Shown: in pieces, positions 1-11,734 of the stretch
Layout: each line of letters starts with the position of its first letter
Position numbering within the stretch: position 1 is the first letter of the stretch
NCBI GenBank assembly: GCA_026008535.1
Contig: BRKX01000012.1
Coordinates: forward strand, 28,363,848-28,427,847
Length of the DNA: 64,000 bases
DNA from: Perilla frutescens
Taxonomy: Eukaryota > Streptophyta > Magnoliopsida > Lamiales > Lamiaceae
Direction of reading: 5' to 3'
The notes under the pieces: model-generated
What the model saw: only the letters and a program-made list of their open reading frames with translations
Databases searched by the model: none
What the model was told of the DNA's origin: nothing
Translations under genes and position numbers: made by a program

Positions 1-600
1 TAAATAGCTTAATAATAGTAATCCCTAGCCAAAACGTGACTAGGAATTGAGGGAGTCTTCGTTCAATCAGAAAAGATCATAAGAAAAACGCTTAAATGTT
101 GAATCTCTGGAGTGGAATGAACTTAGAAAATGATAAACTCAATGTGTCTAAGGTATGATGTGAAGCTTGTGGGTATTTCAGTGTAGTCGTTAAATGAGGA
201 GGGAGGTCTCCTTTTATAGAGAGAGGTAGCGCTAGGGTTCACGTAAATTACGGGAGCGGTTGAAACATGATCTCATTCGTTTGATCACGTCAACCTTTCC
301 AGGTAATGCGGACGGCTAATTCAAAGTAATTCAAATTACCCGATCTTTATGAGGTTGCTCGGTTAAACGACACTGTTCAACCCTCATGTACCAGCGTAGT
401 TGGCTGACGAAAAATAACCACTACAATATTTTTTTCAATCCAAAAAATATAGTAATAATTACTCTCTCTGTCCCAATACGATAAACTGATTGAGATCTTC
501 ACAAGGCTTATGAAAAATAATTAATCAAAAAAACTCATAATATGTCCCAATTTATTTATTTGATAATGAATAAATGTTTAATGTAAATATATTAAATAGG
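1..600. other. Left-edge spacer, no gene recognised
   Basis: No supported coding sequence. The first 400 bases are of mixed composition and contain, read on the minus strand, a TATA-like box (plus-strand cttttatag near 211-219). That would fit the end of an old LTR, but neither a terminus nor a target duplication could be defined. From about 465 the sequence is AT-rich, with a start resembling an old MITE end (ctctctctgtcccaat). Confidence 0.4.
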
Positions 601-602
601 GA

Positions 603-712
603 TAGTCCCGGTGGGGACGACCTAGTGGTAGAGTGAGATTGCTTGGAGACCAAAGGTCTTAAGTTCGAATCTCCTCAATACCACAGGTCGGATGTGTGAG
701 TAAAAAAAAATG
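603..712 (+). repeat. tRNA-derived SINE-like sequence
   Basis: The stretch carries a tRNA-type internal RNA polymerase III promoter: an A-box-like block (cctagtggtagagtga) and, at the right distance downstream, a B box (agttcgaatct). It runs into an A-rich tract (agtaaaaaaaaatg). The rest does not fold into a full tRNA cloverleaf with paired acceptor arms, so a SINE head is more likely than a functional tRNA. No target duplication was found and the 3' end is uncertain. Confidence 0.5.
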
Positions 713-1400
713 AATATACATCAGTAACTTAGCAAAATATATATAGAAAATATGATTAAAAGTAATAATTTTTTTTTCATTCAATATAAGATCTTATGTA
801 CATCCGATAAAACAAAAGATAATCTCAAATTAAAAAAATAGTTAATATAGCTGAAAAAGCAAGATTACATAAAAAATTTATAGTATACTCATATTTAAGA
901 GCGTGCCACCCTAATTTATAATTTATTATAAATATAAATAAAAGCATGAGTGGAAAATAGTAAATAAATAAATATATAAAGGGCAAGATAGTAACTTGAA
1001 CGACGGAATTCGGGTCGAACCATTTAACGCCCTCCCCGGTTTGACGGGATCCCATCCCAGCTGCGGGACGCGAGTTTTTAGTTTTGATTTTGATTCAAAT
1101 TGACATCTTTACCATCCACGTCACCCACTGTGGCGGGGCCCACTATTTCCCCCCGCCCTTTTTCCCCAAACCCTAAATTCGCTACACATGCGACCCAAAT
1201 TCACCCCAAACCTACGCGCTCAACGTCCTTGCTCATCGATGGACCACATCTACACACGTGTCTCCAATGCACGATCTTCACCGTCGATGACGTACGTCCC
1301 GGTCAACTCCCCAGCCAGCAAACAAATTCATCTCCACCGTTGAATCAACGTTCCCTCTCAATCAACGCTGCATGATCTGCCCGAAAATACACCGGGCAGA
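713..1400. other. Upstream region of the bromodomain gene
   Basis: The first part, to about 970, is AT-rich and featureless. From about 1030 base composition becomes balanced, as expected of a plant promoter. A telo-box (aaaccctaa) lies at 1168-1176 and another at 1455-1463, inside the probable 5' UTR. Such boxes are common in promoters of plant growth and housekeeping genes. Short open frames here look random. Confidence 0.5.
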
Positions 1401-1680
1401 TCTCATCGCCTTTAAGAAGCACCCCGCACCCGTCTCATTTCTCGCTCATAACTCAAACCCTAATCCCCTTTTACTCCACGTTTGATATTTTTTTTCTTCT
1501 TTGTCTCCATTTCTTCCTTTCTTCTGCCCCCAATTAAAATCCATTATTTTTGCATAATTTTTAAAATCCCGGCGCTCAATTTTTCGGATTCTTCACAGAT
1601 TTAGGCGATTGAATACATGTTTTTTGAAGAAAATGCTGCCGGAGATTCGCCGGAGATAAGCCACGTCGCCGGCGCGATTT

Positions 1681-3770
1681 ATGGCTTCCGCCGTGATAGC
1701 AAGCCAGAATGAATCGAGTTGGGCCCACATGGGGAAGATTCCGTACCACCTGAATGCAAACCCTAACCCTAAGAAAAAGCCGAAGCAGCATCACAACGCC
1801 GCCGCTAACGGCATCGCCGGCCACTACCGTGAATCACCCGCAGTCACGCAGACGGTCTCGGACGATGCTTACTCCTTCAACCAGACGTCCACCAGCCGCG
1901 ATGCCGGCAATTATGGTCGCTATTTGACCTTCAATGTCGAATCGTGCTCGAAGTCGGAGCTCCTCGAGCTGAGAAAGCGGTTGTCCACTGAGCTTGAACA
2001 GATCCGGGATTTGCAGAATCGTATAAATTCCGGTCAATTCTGCAATGCTGGAAACCCTAGATCTCAAGCGAAATTCAAGAAGCATCCTGGAAAGGAGAGG
2101 CCTGTCGCTGCAATTGGATCTGTTCTAGAGAGACAGGGCAATGGATTTCATGATGGTATTTCCGACGCTGTTGATTTCGGGGCGTTATTGAAAGAATGCT
2201 CGCAGATTGTGACGAAATTACTCAGGAACAAGTTCGCTTATATTTTCAAAGCGCCAGTCAACGCGGCTGCATTGGGACTTCACGATTATCATCAAATTGT
2301 GAAGAAACCAATGGATCTTGGCACTGTGAAGGCGAATCTAGCCAAAAATTTGTACCGGGCGCCCCGTGAATTTGCGGATGATGTTAGATTAACTTTTAAC
2401 AACGCTCTGCTCTATAACCCTAAGCATGATCCAGTCCACGGAATGGCCTTGGAGATGTTGGCGCGGTTTGAGGAATTCTTTAGGCCTATTCAGCAGAAGA
2501 TTGACAGTTGTGTCAAGCAACGGAGAGAAAGGGAGATTCAAGAATTCCGTGGAAATGAAGACGCCCCTTTTCATCGGAATGATGAATTGCAAGGGAATTC
2601 TTGGAGTAATCATAACCAGAGTCGTGTCTCTCCGTTTAGAGGGAAGAAGGTGAAGAAGCAGAAAACAAGCCCTCTTCAGGCTCCTCCACAGTTCACGAGG
2701 AAGATTGAGAGAATGCAAATGCCTGTGCAAGATAGAATGCAAATGCCTGTGCAAGATAGAATGCAAATGCCTATGCAAGCACATTCGAGTGCTTCTACGT
2801 CATCCAATCCTCCACCTCTGGCCTCGAATCATCAGCCTAAGCAGGAGCTGATTCCTTCTCCTGTTAGGGCGCCTCTTCAGCCTAAGGATCAAAAAGCTGG
2901 GAGAAGTGTGCCGACAGTGAAGCAGCCGAAGCCAAAGGCAAAGGATCCCAACAAAAGAGAGATGAGTATGGAGGAGAAGCAGAAGCTTGGCATTGGGTTG
3001 CAGAGTTTGCCTCAAGAAAAGATGCCACAATTGGTACAAATTATAAAGAAAAGAAACGAGCATTTAGCGCAGGACGGTGATGAAATCGAGCTGGATATTG
3101 AGGCCCTTGATACCGAGACTTTGTGGGAACTTGATCGCTTTGTTACTAATTACAAGAAGATGGTCAGCAAGACCAAGCGGCAAGCGCTGATGATGAGCAA
3201 TGATCCGGCGGGCGGTATTGCTGCACCCTCTTCTCCTACTGCTGAGGCGGATATGGTAATTTCTAAAGCACATATAATTTGTGAAATATAATTTTCTAGA
3301 TCCTTTATTCCAGCTGCCGCAGAACTTATTAATACTTGGTTATGGTTTCTTAGCTCTAATGATATTTTGTTTCATAATGAATATTATTTAGGACCATTTA
3401 AGTGACAAGAATGAAGAGTCTCCGAGGAAATTGAAGGATAACGAAGAAGAGGATGTGGATATTGATGATGATATGCCTGCAACTAGCTTTCCACCGGTGA
3501 TGATTGAGAAAGATGAAGGGGCAGGCGTGGTAGTTGGCAGCGGTCAAGGCCACCACGATGGTGGTGGCAATGCCAGTAGCAGTTCGAGTGGTTCTGGCAG
3601 CTCGAGTAGTAGTTCTTCGTCCTCCAGTGGTACATCTTCTTGCACTAGGTGAATTGGAAATATAAAAAAGGGCCAATAATGATTGATATTGAGGTTGCCT
3701 GCATTTTACAGGTTCTGATTCAGGAAGCTCTTCAGGGAGTGATTCTGATGCGGATGATGCGCAGTCCTGA
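1681..3770 (+). CDS. GTE: Bromodomain and NET-domain protein (BET/GTE family transcription regulator)
   Basis: Nuclear chromatin reader expected to bind acetylated histone tails and recruit transcription machinery. Three coding exons are proposed: 1681-3255, 3392-3626 and 3712-3770, giving 622 aa. Residues about 167-275 form the bromodomain, with the acetyl-lysine-binding Asn at 246 (context LLYNPKHD) and the DYHQIVKKPMDLGT block. Residues about 426-495 form the NET (extra-terminal) domain, and the C terminus is acidic then a Ser run ending SDSDADDAQS, all in typical GTE order. Intron 1 is phase 0. For intron 2 two donors three bases apart (3627 or 3630) both keep the frame; the donor at 3649 would run into a stop. 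Residues 344-366 contain three tandem RMQMPVQD-type units (24-bp repeat). The ATG at 1681 starts a domain-consistent frame. A 3' UTR intron (about 3855-3943) is possible. The nearest relatives are probably GTE2/GTE7-like, but the subgroup is not certain. Confidence 0.93.
2711..2782 (+). repeat. In-frame 24-bp tandem repeat, three units
   Basis: The unit agaatgcaaatgcctgtgca plus agat occurs three times in a row, the third with a single change (gtg to atg). It encodes Met/Gln/Pro-rich octapeptides in the linker between bromodomain and NET domain, so copy number can vary without breaking the frame. Confidence 0.9.
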
Positions 3771-4620
3771 TGACATAGTTATATATCTGAGTATGGATGA
3801 TCATGGGGTGTTTTTCTATTTTGTTTTCACTATAGCTTTGGATGTTTGTTAATGAGGTATATTTACTCTGCTCAATTTTCTAGTCTCCTTCCAATTGCTA
3901 CTGCTATTCTTTGCTCAAGTTGATGTTTTATTGATCCTTGCAGCTGCTGCTGTGCTGACTGCCGAAGAGTAATTGTAATTGAGGCTTTAGGTTAACAAGT
4001 TGGTTGATGAGGCTTTTGGATGATTGCGTGGCCCTAAATATTTTTGGGATGGTTGGGGTCCGTCAATTGGGATTTTTAGTTTTTAGACTTTAGAGAAATA
4101 CAAAAATCAAGAAAGATCATGTACTTAGCTTGTAGGAAGAAGGAGAATTCCCCCTGTACAGTTTTTACTATAGAATTTTGATTAGCAACGTGTTTTTTCA
4201 CTCTTCATCGCTTGCCCCTCCTTTTCTCAAATCACACACACCACGTACTAATATGCAAAATCACAGAAAAAGCATTCCTAACTTGCAACAAGAAGAAAAT
4301 CTATTGCTCAGTTTTTGTTGCGGTTCAGAATATTCTACAACGCGTTTCTTTCGTACAAAGTACACAACTCAGATTTTAGTTGTAGCAGACAATGATGCAA
4401 CCAACCAAGAAAACCTCTACATGTTTGAATTTCTCGGACGCTTTGCCTTAATTGAATCAGCTCTTTATTATGTCCTGTTTGGGGGGGGGGGATCATAAAA
4501 GGTCTAATGTGAAGTCAGTGTATTTGGGGGACCTAACAACACTAATTGTAAGACGAATAAAAAAACTATCAAGGACCAAATAGAATAATGTGTGAAAATT
4601 ATTAAGGCAGGATTGCAAAG
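3771..4620. other. Convergent intergenic region and 3' UTRs
   Basis: Holds the 3' UTR of the bromodomain gene (probably to about 4170) and the tail of the HSP70 transcript from the other side. A G11 homopolymer lies at 4481-4491. No coding sequence is supported; an open frame at 4178-4498 has no recognisable protein character. Confidence 0.5.
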
Positions 4621-4671
4621 TTATTGACGTACTGTAAATACAACCAACCGAGCTCTCTCTACTTAATTTAT

Positions 4672-7580
4672 CTACTTCTTCACCTCCTCATACTCCGCCT
4701 CAGCCGCCTGCTCATAACCACCGCCTTGAGAACCTCCACCGGAACCACCGGACATATGCTGTCCAATCTTCGACACAGCTTTGTTGGCTGCGTCGAGCTT
4801 TGCCTTAATATCATCCACGCTATCACCTGCTACTGCATTTCTTAAATCTGCGATAGCTGATTCAATTTCTGATACCACTTCCTTCGGAACCTTCTCCCTG
4901 TACTCATTTAAGCTCTTCTCGATACTGTAGATAGTCGTATCCGCATTGTTCCTTATATCAATCAACGCCTTCCTCTCTTGATCTTTCTGCATGTGCATCT
5001 CAGCTTCCTTAACCATCTTTTCAATCTCATCTTCTGATAGACCACCCGACGATCGTATGGTAATCTGTTGCTCTTTGCCTGTTGTCTTATCTTTGGCGGA
5101 AACAGTTACCATACCATTGGCATCAATATCAAATGTCACCTCAATTTGAGGCATGCCCCTTGGAGATGGGGGGATACCCACAAGCTCAAATTCACCAAGG
5201 AGCTTGTTGTCCGACGCCATCTCCCGCTCTCCTTGTAATACTTTGATACCCACTTGTGTCTGATTATCAGCAGCAGTTGAAAATACCTAAAAGGAAAGGC
5301 AAAATGCTTTCATGGCAATATAACTGAAATTTGAATCAAATAAAAGACGGCTACACCTCCACAAACGGATTGTGGCAGGTAATGTGCAAGAACTGGCATC
5401 AGGTGCTCACCTGACTTTTCTTGGTAGGAATAGTTGTATTCCTGTTGATCAATCTAGTAAAGATACCTCCCAACGTCTCAATACCAAGAGAAAGAGGAGT
5501 GACATCGAGGAGAAGCAACTCTTTCACATCACCACGGAGAATGCCTCCCTGGATTGCTGCTCCCATGGCTACTGCCTCATCTGGATTTACTCCTTTGCTT
5601 GGGGACTTGCCAAATATCTCAGAAACCACTTCCTGAACCTTTGGAACGCGGCTCATCCCTCCAACAAGAAGCACCTCGTCTACCTCCTTAGTTGATATTC
5701 CAGCATCTTTTAAGCAGCTCTTACAAGGAGACCTGGTCCTTTCAATTAAGTGCTCCACCAAAGACTCAAACTTCGATCTAGTTAATGTTATATTCAAATG
5801 CTTTGGGCCTGATGCATTAGCAGTGATAAAGGGCAAGTTGACTTCAGTTTGAGACGTCGATGAAAGTTCGATCTTTGCTTTCTCAGCCGCCTCGCGGAGC
5901 CTTTGCAGAGCAAGCCTGTCCTTCGACAGATCAATGGCTTCAGTCCTCTTAAAATCGTTCACTAGGAATTCTAGTAGTGCATTATCGAAGTCCTCTCCTC
6001 CCAAGAAGGTGTCACCATTCGTAGCTTTCACCTGCATGCAAAATTGTTTGGTCAGTCAACGCGAGAATACAACAAACCGAAAACTATATAATAATTTTCA
6101 CGTACCTCAAACACACCATTCGATATCTCCAAAATGGAGACATCAAAAGTTCCACCTCCAAGGTCAAAAACAGCAACAAGACCTTCTTTGTTGTTCAAAC
6201 CATATGAAAGAGCAGCTGCAGTAGGCTCATTAATAATTCTTTGAACATCAAGGCCAGCAATTCTACCAGCATCCTTGGTAGCTTGCCTTTGGGCATCATT
6301 AAAATAAGCGGGAACTGTTATCACAGCTTGATTCACAGATTTTCCAAGGTAGGCCTCAGCAGTTTCCTTCATCTTAGTCAGAATGAAAGCTCCAATCTGG
6401 CTAGGGGAGTACTGCTGCCCATTAGCTTCAACCCATGCATCACCATTTGGAGCCCTGACAATTTTATAAGGAACCATCTTCATTTCCTTCTGTGTCTGAG
6501 GATCATCAAAGCGCCTCCCAATTAAACGTTTTGTTCCAAAGATTGTGTTAGTCGGGTTTGTAACAGCCTGTCGCTTTGCTGGCGTACCGACCAAGAGCTC
6601 CCCTTTTTGGTTAAAAGCAACAATAGAAGGAGTGGTTCGGGCACCCTCAGCATTCTCAATAACTTTTGGGTTCTGAAAGGAATATTTGTCTTCAAATGAG
6701 TAAAACATTTTTTAGTCAAACACCATAAATAGATCATCTTCAGCTGTGGTAGAAGTTCACCTTTCCCTCCATGACCGATACACAAGAGTTGGTGGTGCCC
6801 AAGTCTATGCCGATAACATCATTTCCAGCTGGTTTCGTGCTGTAACAAGACAAAAGTATGCATACCGTGGCATGTCAGATGAAGTTTACCACATGCAACC
6901 ACTAATAACTCACGAGCGTACAGAACGGAGCTGAAACTAAGCGTTCTTGGACTAAAACTAGGAATGGTAAGGAAAGCAATATACCTAAGTGGCCTCACAA
7001 GACCTGCCCATTTGTTATTCAATGCCCATGATGGGTTGGTGTTTCCTGTCAACTAAAAAAAGAGAGGAAAAAATAAGCAAGCAAAACAGGGATAAGGGTC
7101 CATGATACATGGTAAGAAGGGGATTTAACGATCAGAAAATCATGGCTGCCAAATTTGCAAACATTACCACATTAAACAAAAAATGAAAACCACGAAAAAA
7201 GGCAACACCGATGGGGAACAGGCGATTTATAGCTTTCTTCCTTATAATTGAAAAAAAAAATGTAGGAACAGGTAAGCTAGAATTTAATGAAATAAAACTA
7301 ATTAACAACTAAAATTGGGCAAATATACGCCCAGACAACCCGCTAAAACCATTTTCTCTTCCTTGAGCTCATGTCAACAATATCACGTAAAAGCAAGCTT
7401 CGAGAACCATCAACATATGCTAGAAACACCACGCGAATCACGAAGAAGAAGAATCGAGTAAAAATGAACCGAGCAAAACAGATAATTCTGGAAAAAGTGG
7501 CATACTGTCTTGAAAGCAGAAACCGGGGCCGATGAAAATTCACGACGGCGAAGAGATCGGAGAAGAGTGGCGGTGGCCAT
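4672..7580 (-). CDS. mtHSC70: Mitochondrial heat shock protein 70 (matrix DnaK-type chaperone)
   Basis: ATP-dependent chaperone of the mitochondrial matrix that helps pull in and fold imported proteins. Six coding exons on minus: 7506-7580, 6985-7052, 6761-6839, 6106-6672, 5411-6031 and 4672-5286. All have GT-AG borders, and they join in frame to 674 aa, the usual length. Residues 1 to about 50 form an Arg/Ser-rich mitochondrial presequence (starts MATATLLRSLRRR). The ATPase domain carries IGIDLGTTNSC (about 57-67), VFDLGGGTFDVSI (about 242-254) and VLLVGGMSRVPKVQE (from about 383). The substrate-binding domain is in the last exon, and the protein ends EAEYEEVKK, the plant mitochondrial type and not the cytosolic EEVD or ER HDEL ending. 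The 5' UTR has two overlapping telo-box units (7625-7638). I see no disabling change. Confidence 0.97.
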
Positions 7581-7623
7581 GAATCGATGAGAAGAGCAGA
7601 GTCGTATCTGAATTGTCTCCAGC

Positions 7624-7752
7624 TAGGGTTTAGGGTTTAAGGAGAAGCAAGCAGAAAGATGGAGAAAGAGGAATTTTGGGGCAATTTAATCCATATCCGA
7701 AAATCGTTTAAATATTACCAAAGTTGACAAGGCCATCTCTCGAAGCTTCTCG
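7624..7752 (-). promoter_or_regulatory. Telo-box pair and partial heat shock element upstream of mtHSP70
   Basis: The plus-strand text agggtttagggttt (7625-7638), read on the gene's strand, gives two overlapping AAACCCTAA motifs about 45 bases before the ATG. Further out, gaagcttc at 7742-7749 is a perfect GAAnnTTC dyad, i.e. two of the three units of a heat shock element, with a weak third unit beside it. Heat responsiveness is inference. Confidence 0.35.
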
Positions 7753-7759
7753 CTCTTTC

Positions 7760-8003
7760 AAGCTCAGATATATGTATTGCAAATGTAAAATATATTCAAG
7801 TCATTAATTTATTCCCTCAAAAAAAAAAAAAACTCATTAAAGTTTATTACATACATATCAAGTAATTGTAATCGTAAACTTTTTATTAAAAATTTGTTGT
7901 GGTTGTTTGTGAGTGCAACCTTCGGCAATCTGCAGTGTTATTATCCTAACTAACCTCTGGATGAGATTTCATATTATTACCTCTCTTCCGTTCTCTCTCA
8001 TTA
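7760..8003. other. AT-rich spacer
   Basis: No gene recognised. AT-rich, with homopolymer A runs (for example 7820-7831). Confidence 0.5.
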
Positions 8004-8246
8004 CTATCTGCGTTTTACAATTCCTATTCTAACATTTTAATTTTATTTCATAAAAAAGTGTCATTCTATATAATCCAGATGAAAAATTCATTTTTTTTTT
8101 CATATTTTAATGCATTCAAACAATCATATTGAACTCATTTAATATATTCACATAAAGGTGTATAATGTAGTTTGATTATCTAATTAATATCTTTATTAAT
8201 ATGTGTGCATTCATTCAAAATAACACTTATTCAGAAATAGAGGGAG
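8004..8246. mobile_element. Stowaway-like MITE (copy 1)
   Basis: A 243-bp element flanked by TA dinucleotides, with degenerate terminal inverted repeats (ctatctgcgtttta against the inverted end cttattcagaaatagaggga). The interior shares the segments agtgtcatt, cattcaaacaatcatatt and taattaatat with the copy at 8352. TA targets and CTCC-type ends fit the Tc1/mariner Stowaway class. It has no coding capacity. Confidence 0.65.
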
Positions 8247-8351
8247 TATCATTTTTATTTTTATTTTTTTGTATCAATTTTAATTTTTTATAGTTTAGTT
8301 TAATTTTATATTTATTAATTGTATTATATTCTATTTAATTAAAATTTATTA

Positions 8352-8593
8352 CTCCATTCGTTTCACAATAAGTGTCATTCTAACACTTTTAATTTTATTT
8401 TATAAAAAGTGTCATCCTACACAATGGAGGTAAAAATTTCACATTTTTCTCATATTTGCTTTCATTTAATGCATTCAAACAATCATATTTAACTCATTTA
8501 AGATATTCACATAATGATGTATAAAGTAATTTGATTATCTAATTAATATGTGTGTGTTCATCCAAAAGGATACTTATTCAGAAACGGAAGAAG
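8352..8593. mobile_element. Stowaway-like MITE (copy 2)
   Basis: A 242-bp element with TA at both flanks (8350-8351 and 8594-8595). Left end ctccattcgtttcacaataa pairs with the inverted right end cttcttccgtttctgaataa. The interior repeats the copy-1 motifs. Non-autonomous. Confidence 0.8.
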
Positions 8594-8937
8594 TATATTT
8601 TTGTTACTATTTATTTTTCTACTAATTAATTAATAACAAAAAGCTGAAAAATTGCATAGTAAAAAATTATAACAAATCCTAATTGATACTCTAATAAACA
8701 ATTTTAGAATTAAGTTAAGATACAAAAAATTGAAATCAATTTTTGTTTTGTAAAAAGACTAACAAATTAATAATGAAACAAGGAATTTAATAGGATTTGT
8801 TACAGGTGATTTCGCATCCGACCGAGCGGATAGAAGACATGGTTGTCGTTTAATTTGAGGGCCGGTGAGAAGTGAAGCCACGTAGGGCTCTTAATTAATG
8901 CATCATTTTGTGTTGAATATTATTAATACTGTAGATT

Positions 8938-9271
8938 CAGGGGCGGTTTTGAGGGTGTGCGGGGTGGGCGACCGCACAGGGCCCCGAAAAATCGAGGGCC
9001 CCCGAATATATATAGGTCCATATATGTATGTATAGATAAATAGTAGAAAATATTATCAATTAATCACTTAGCTCAGTGGAAAATTGCTTTTTTCAAGTTT
9101 CTTAGTGCGCGGGTTCGATTCTTCAGTGTAATATTCTTTTTTACTGCTTGCGCTTGGGCCCTTTGACATAATTCCCTTTTTAATAAGTAGGGCCCGCCCA
9201 TATTCTTCTATTAATAAAGGGACCAATTTTAAATTTTGCACAGGGCCTCCGATAGGCTAGCCCCGCCCCTG
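8938..9271. mobile_element. hAT-type MITE with tRNA-like module
   Basis: A 334-bp element bounded by the inverted repeat CAGGGGCGG / CCGCCCCTG (one base of wobble) and by a perfect 8-bp target duplication, tgtagatt (8930-8937 and 9272-9279). Eight-base duplications and CAGGG ends are hAT hallmarks. Subterminal runs of gggcccc are also inverted. In the middle (about 9062-9125) lies a tRNA-like pol III module: A box tagctcagtgga and B box gggttcgattc. No transposase is encoded, so mobility would need a transposase supplied in trans. Confidence 0.9.
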
Positions 9272-9825
9272 TGTAGATTGATGATAAAGTAAGCATCATT
9301 GCATGTTTATTAAATTAATTAAAAATCACAACATTTGAACATTAATATTAAGGGGCATTTTAGATTAGTCACTTCAAACCAATCTAACTTTTTTTTTTAT
9401 CCTTTCTAAAAAAGTGTCCAAACTTATACTTTTGTCATTCATAACTCTAAAGTTAACTGAGAGTTGGGATGCAAGTTATTTCTGGTAGCTGTAGCATTTG
9501 TTAAAATATTTGAAGTTCACTAGGTAGGAATTTGTTATCACTCGTGAAAATAATCAATAATGTAACGGCTGGCGTTAAACAAAAAGATTAGACTGTTTTC
9601 TATAAATTTTAACAATTATTGTATAAACATAACCCTTACCTTAGTCTATAATCTGTATCAGAACAAAAAACTAATAGAAAATACATAAAGCATTCTACAT
9701 GATGAAATTCCTTGAATCAAAATTTACAAAGTTAAGTAAGAGTATTGTATGACATTGTAACAAGGAAAAAAGCTGTATACAAGTAAGTGTTGTTAGATGA
9801 TGGATGGATATGTGATATGTAGAGC
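9272..9825. other. Spacer between hAT MITE and CorA gene
   Basis: AT-rich with no gene recognised. The last 150-200 bases probably include the 3' UTR of the CorA-like gene. Confidence 0.4.
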
Positions 9826-11734
9826 CTAAATAGGGTAGTAGCCTCCTCCTGTGTGTGTTGGTCTAATGAAGGACTTATGATTGAGAGAACAAGTTGTGGT
9901 TCTTTGCCAGGCCGTTATGTGAGTATAAAGTCCTGGAAAGAGGAAGCAGAGGAGAACAATGAGTAGCATGGCCACACATATAACCACTACATTGCGAAAT
10001 CCATCCTTCAACTCGGGGTCATCTTGTCCTGTCCATGGAACCCCTCCCACATTCATCCCAAACACTGGTGGATCCAAACAATACGAGTTTAAACAAGTGC
10101 TTCGATTCAAGAAAAGAGAGTTCCTGTTGTGAAGAGATATCTGTTCTAACCTCCAGTTATTATTGAGAGAGGCAGAAATATGATGGAGAGGAAGGAGAGG
10201 TAGTATAGTTTCCTATTGATTTGCTCGGATTGCCAGCTGTTCAGGCCCGCCTGTAATGCTGTCACGCGATTGGCTATGAATGTCACATTCTCCTTTAGTC
10301 TGCTTATCAGTGCGATTACCTCTTCTAAGGCCATGATATCTTCGTAGGCGAACCAGTCCTTGGACGTGCACTTTTCCTTCACTCTCGGGAATACTTGCTC
10401 ACTATGTGCAATCACCTGCAGTTTTTACATCATAATTAATCTCTCTTGCTATAGCCATCAAAAATTCATTCATTATTTCTCTGCAGACCTGCAACAGGCG
10501 CTGCAAATCAAGATTCATTTTTGGAAACTTTTTATCATCCAACATTTGTTGCTTCGATGCAAATCCACCTGCAACCAAATAAGCAATCACGGATTATATA
10601 TAAAGCCACCGAGCAACTGGAATTTTTTCATTTTCAATGATTATTCTGGTTACAAAGAATAGTTAAGATTTGATCAAACTCAAGTTTCTGAAATATCTGC
10701 AGATAGAAAGGAATAACAAGTTTTATCTCCTCCTCACAAACTATAATTAAGACAACTTTTTTTCACTTTTTAACAACAGAAGTGTTCATATAATAGAGCT
10801 CTCACAATCTAGGAAAGAATCTTGTGCAATCAAGAAAAACATGATTCTATTCTTTCGCTTTGATTGCAATCTTATAAGAAGAGCTAGAAATGAAACAACG
10901 AAAAGAAGAAAGCAAACGTGAATGAATGAAGCGCACAAATGAGATACAATGATAAACAATTAATCATGCTAAAGGCATACCTCTATCTAGCTCAAACTCC
11001 ACAGAGTCCAGCTCAATCTCAAGCTTGGTAACAGTATCCTGAAGGTGATCCACGTGTGTATCGATGATATGAACTACAAGATTTGAAACAGATCTAGGCA
11101 CTGGATTATCAGCTTCCTCTGAGTGATTCATAGTCAAGAGAAAATCCAAAACATGCTCTCTAATAACCATGCCACCCCTACTTGTAGAACTCTCCACAGC
11201 TGGAATCTCTGATAGTAGAGACTCATTTGCAGGTGAGAAACCTAATCTAGGAACCCTGCCTAATGAAACTGTGATAACTGAATGCTCAGTAATTCTTGCT
11301 GCAATCCTAAATGTAAACTTGCTCGAAGCAGGGCCCGGTGAATTAACTCTGAATACGAGAGCACCATCAACATATCCACAGAAGGGGCCATTGCTAGCTA
11401 GTGAGAGTATGTCTTGGAGCTTTAAAGGCGGGCAGAGGGCATCGATGAGGTATTGTGCCAATTGTGACAGCTTCTGCTTCCCTTTTGGAAGCTCGACGTG
11501 ATACCAACAGAACTCTCTGTCTTTACCCTCTGTGAGGCTCCATTCTTGATTGAAGTAATTCCCATCCCCGTCAAATATATATGCCTTTTGCCTCACAGCA
11601 CCTGGATATTGTGAGGAGTAAAGAGGGCTTTCCCTGCTACACCTTCTTGGTGCTGATGATTCTCTCTCCAAATCCTCTCCCTCTCCTTCACTATATACAT
11701 TATTAAGCTCCATTGCATTCCTATTAGGACTCAT
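9826..11734 (-). CDS. CorA-like divalent cation (magnesium) transporter
   Basis: Two-TM metal ion transporter with the CorA signature. Four coding exons on minus: 10981-11734, 10489-10568, 10151-10415 and 9826-10064. All have GT-AG borders and join in frame to 445 aa. The long hydrophilic N-terminal part (1 to about 340) matches the cytosolic funnel. TM1 is about 347-366, followed directly by FGMN (Gly-Met-Asn at 369-371, the selectivity loop motif) and GGVPW. TM2 is about 392-412, and the short tail ends GGGYYPI. The family is annotated in plants as CorA-like Mg2+ transporters, distinct from the MRS2/MGT group. Metal specificity and membrane are not readable from sequence. An upstream 5' UTR exon with donor near 12043 and acceptor near 11814 is plausible. 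Confidence 0.93.

Noticed and set aside
603..700. A functional tRNA gene
   Set aside because: A and B boxes are present but acceptor and anticodon arms do not pair convincingly; a SINE head is the better reading.
1100..1375. 91-codon plus-strand open frame upstream of the bromodomain gene
   Set aside because: Ser/Pro/Thr-rich low-information peptide in a promoter-like region; no domain.
4178..4498. 106-codon open frame between the convergent genes
   Set aside because: Lies in probable 3' UTR, ends at a homopolymer, no recognisable protein features.
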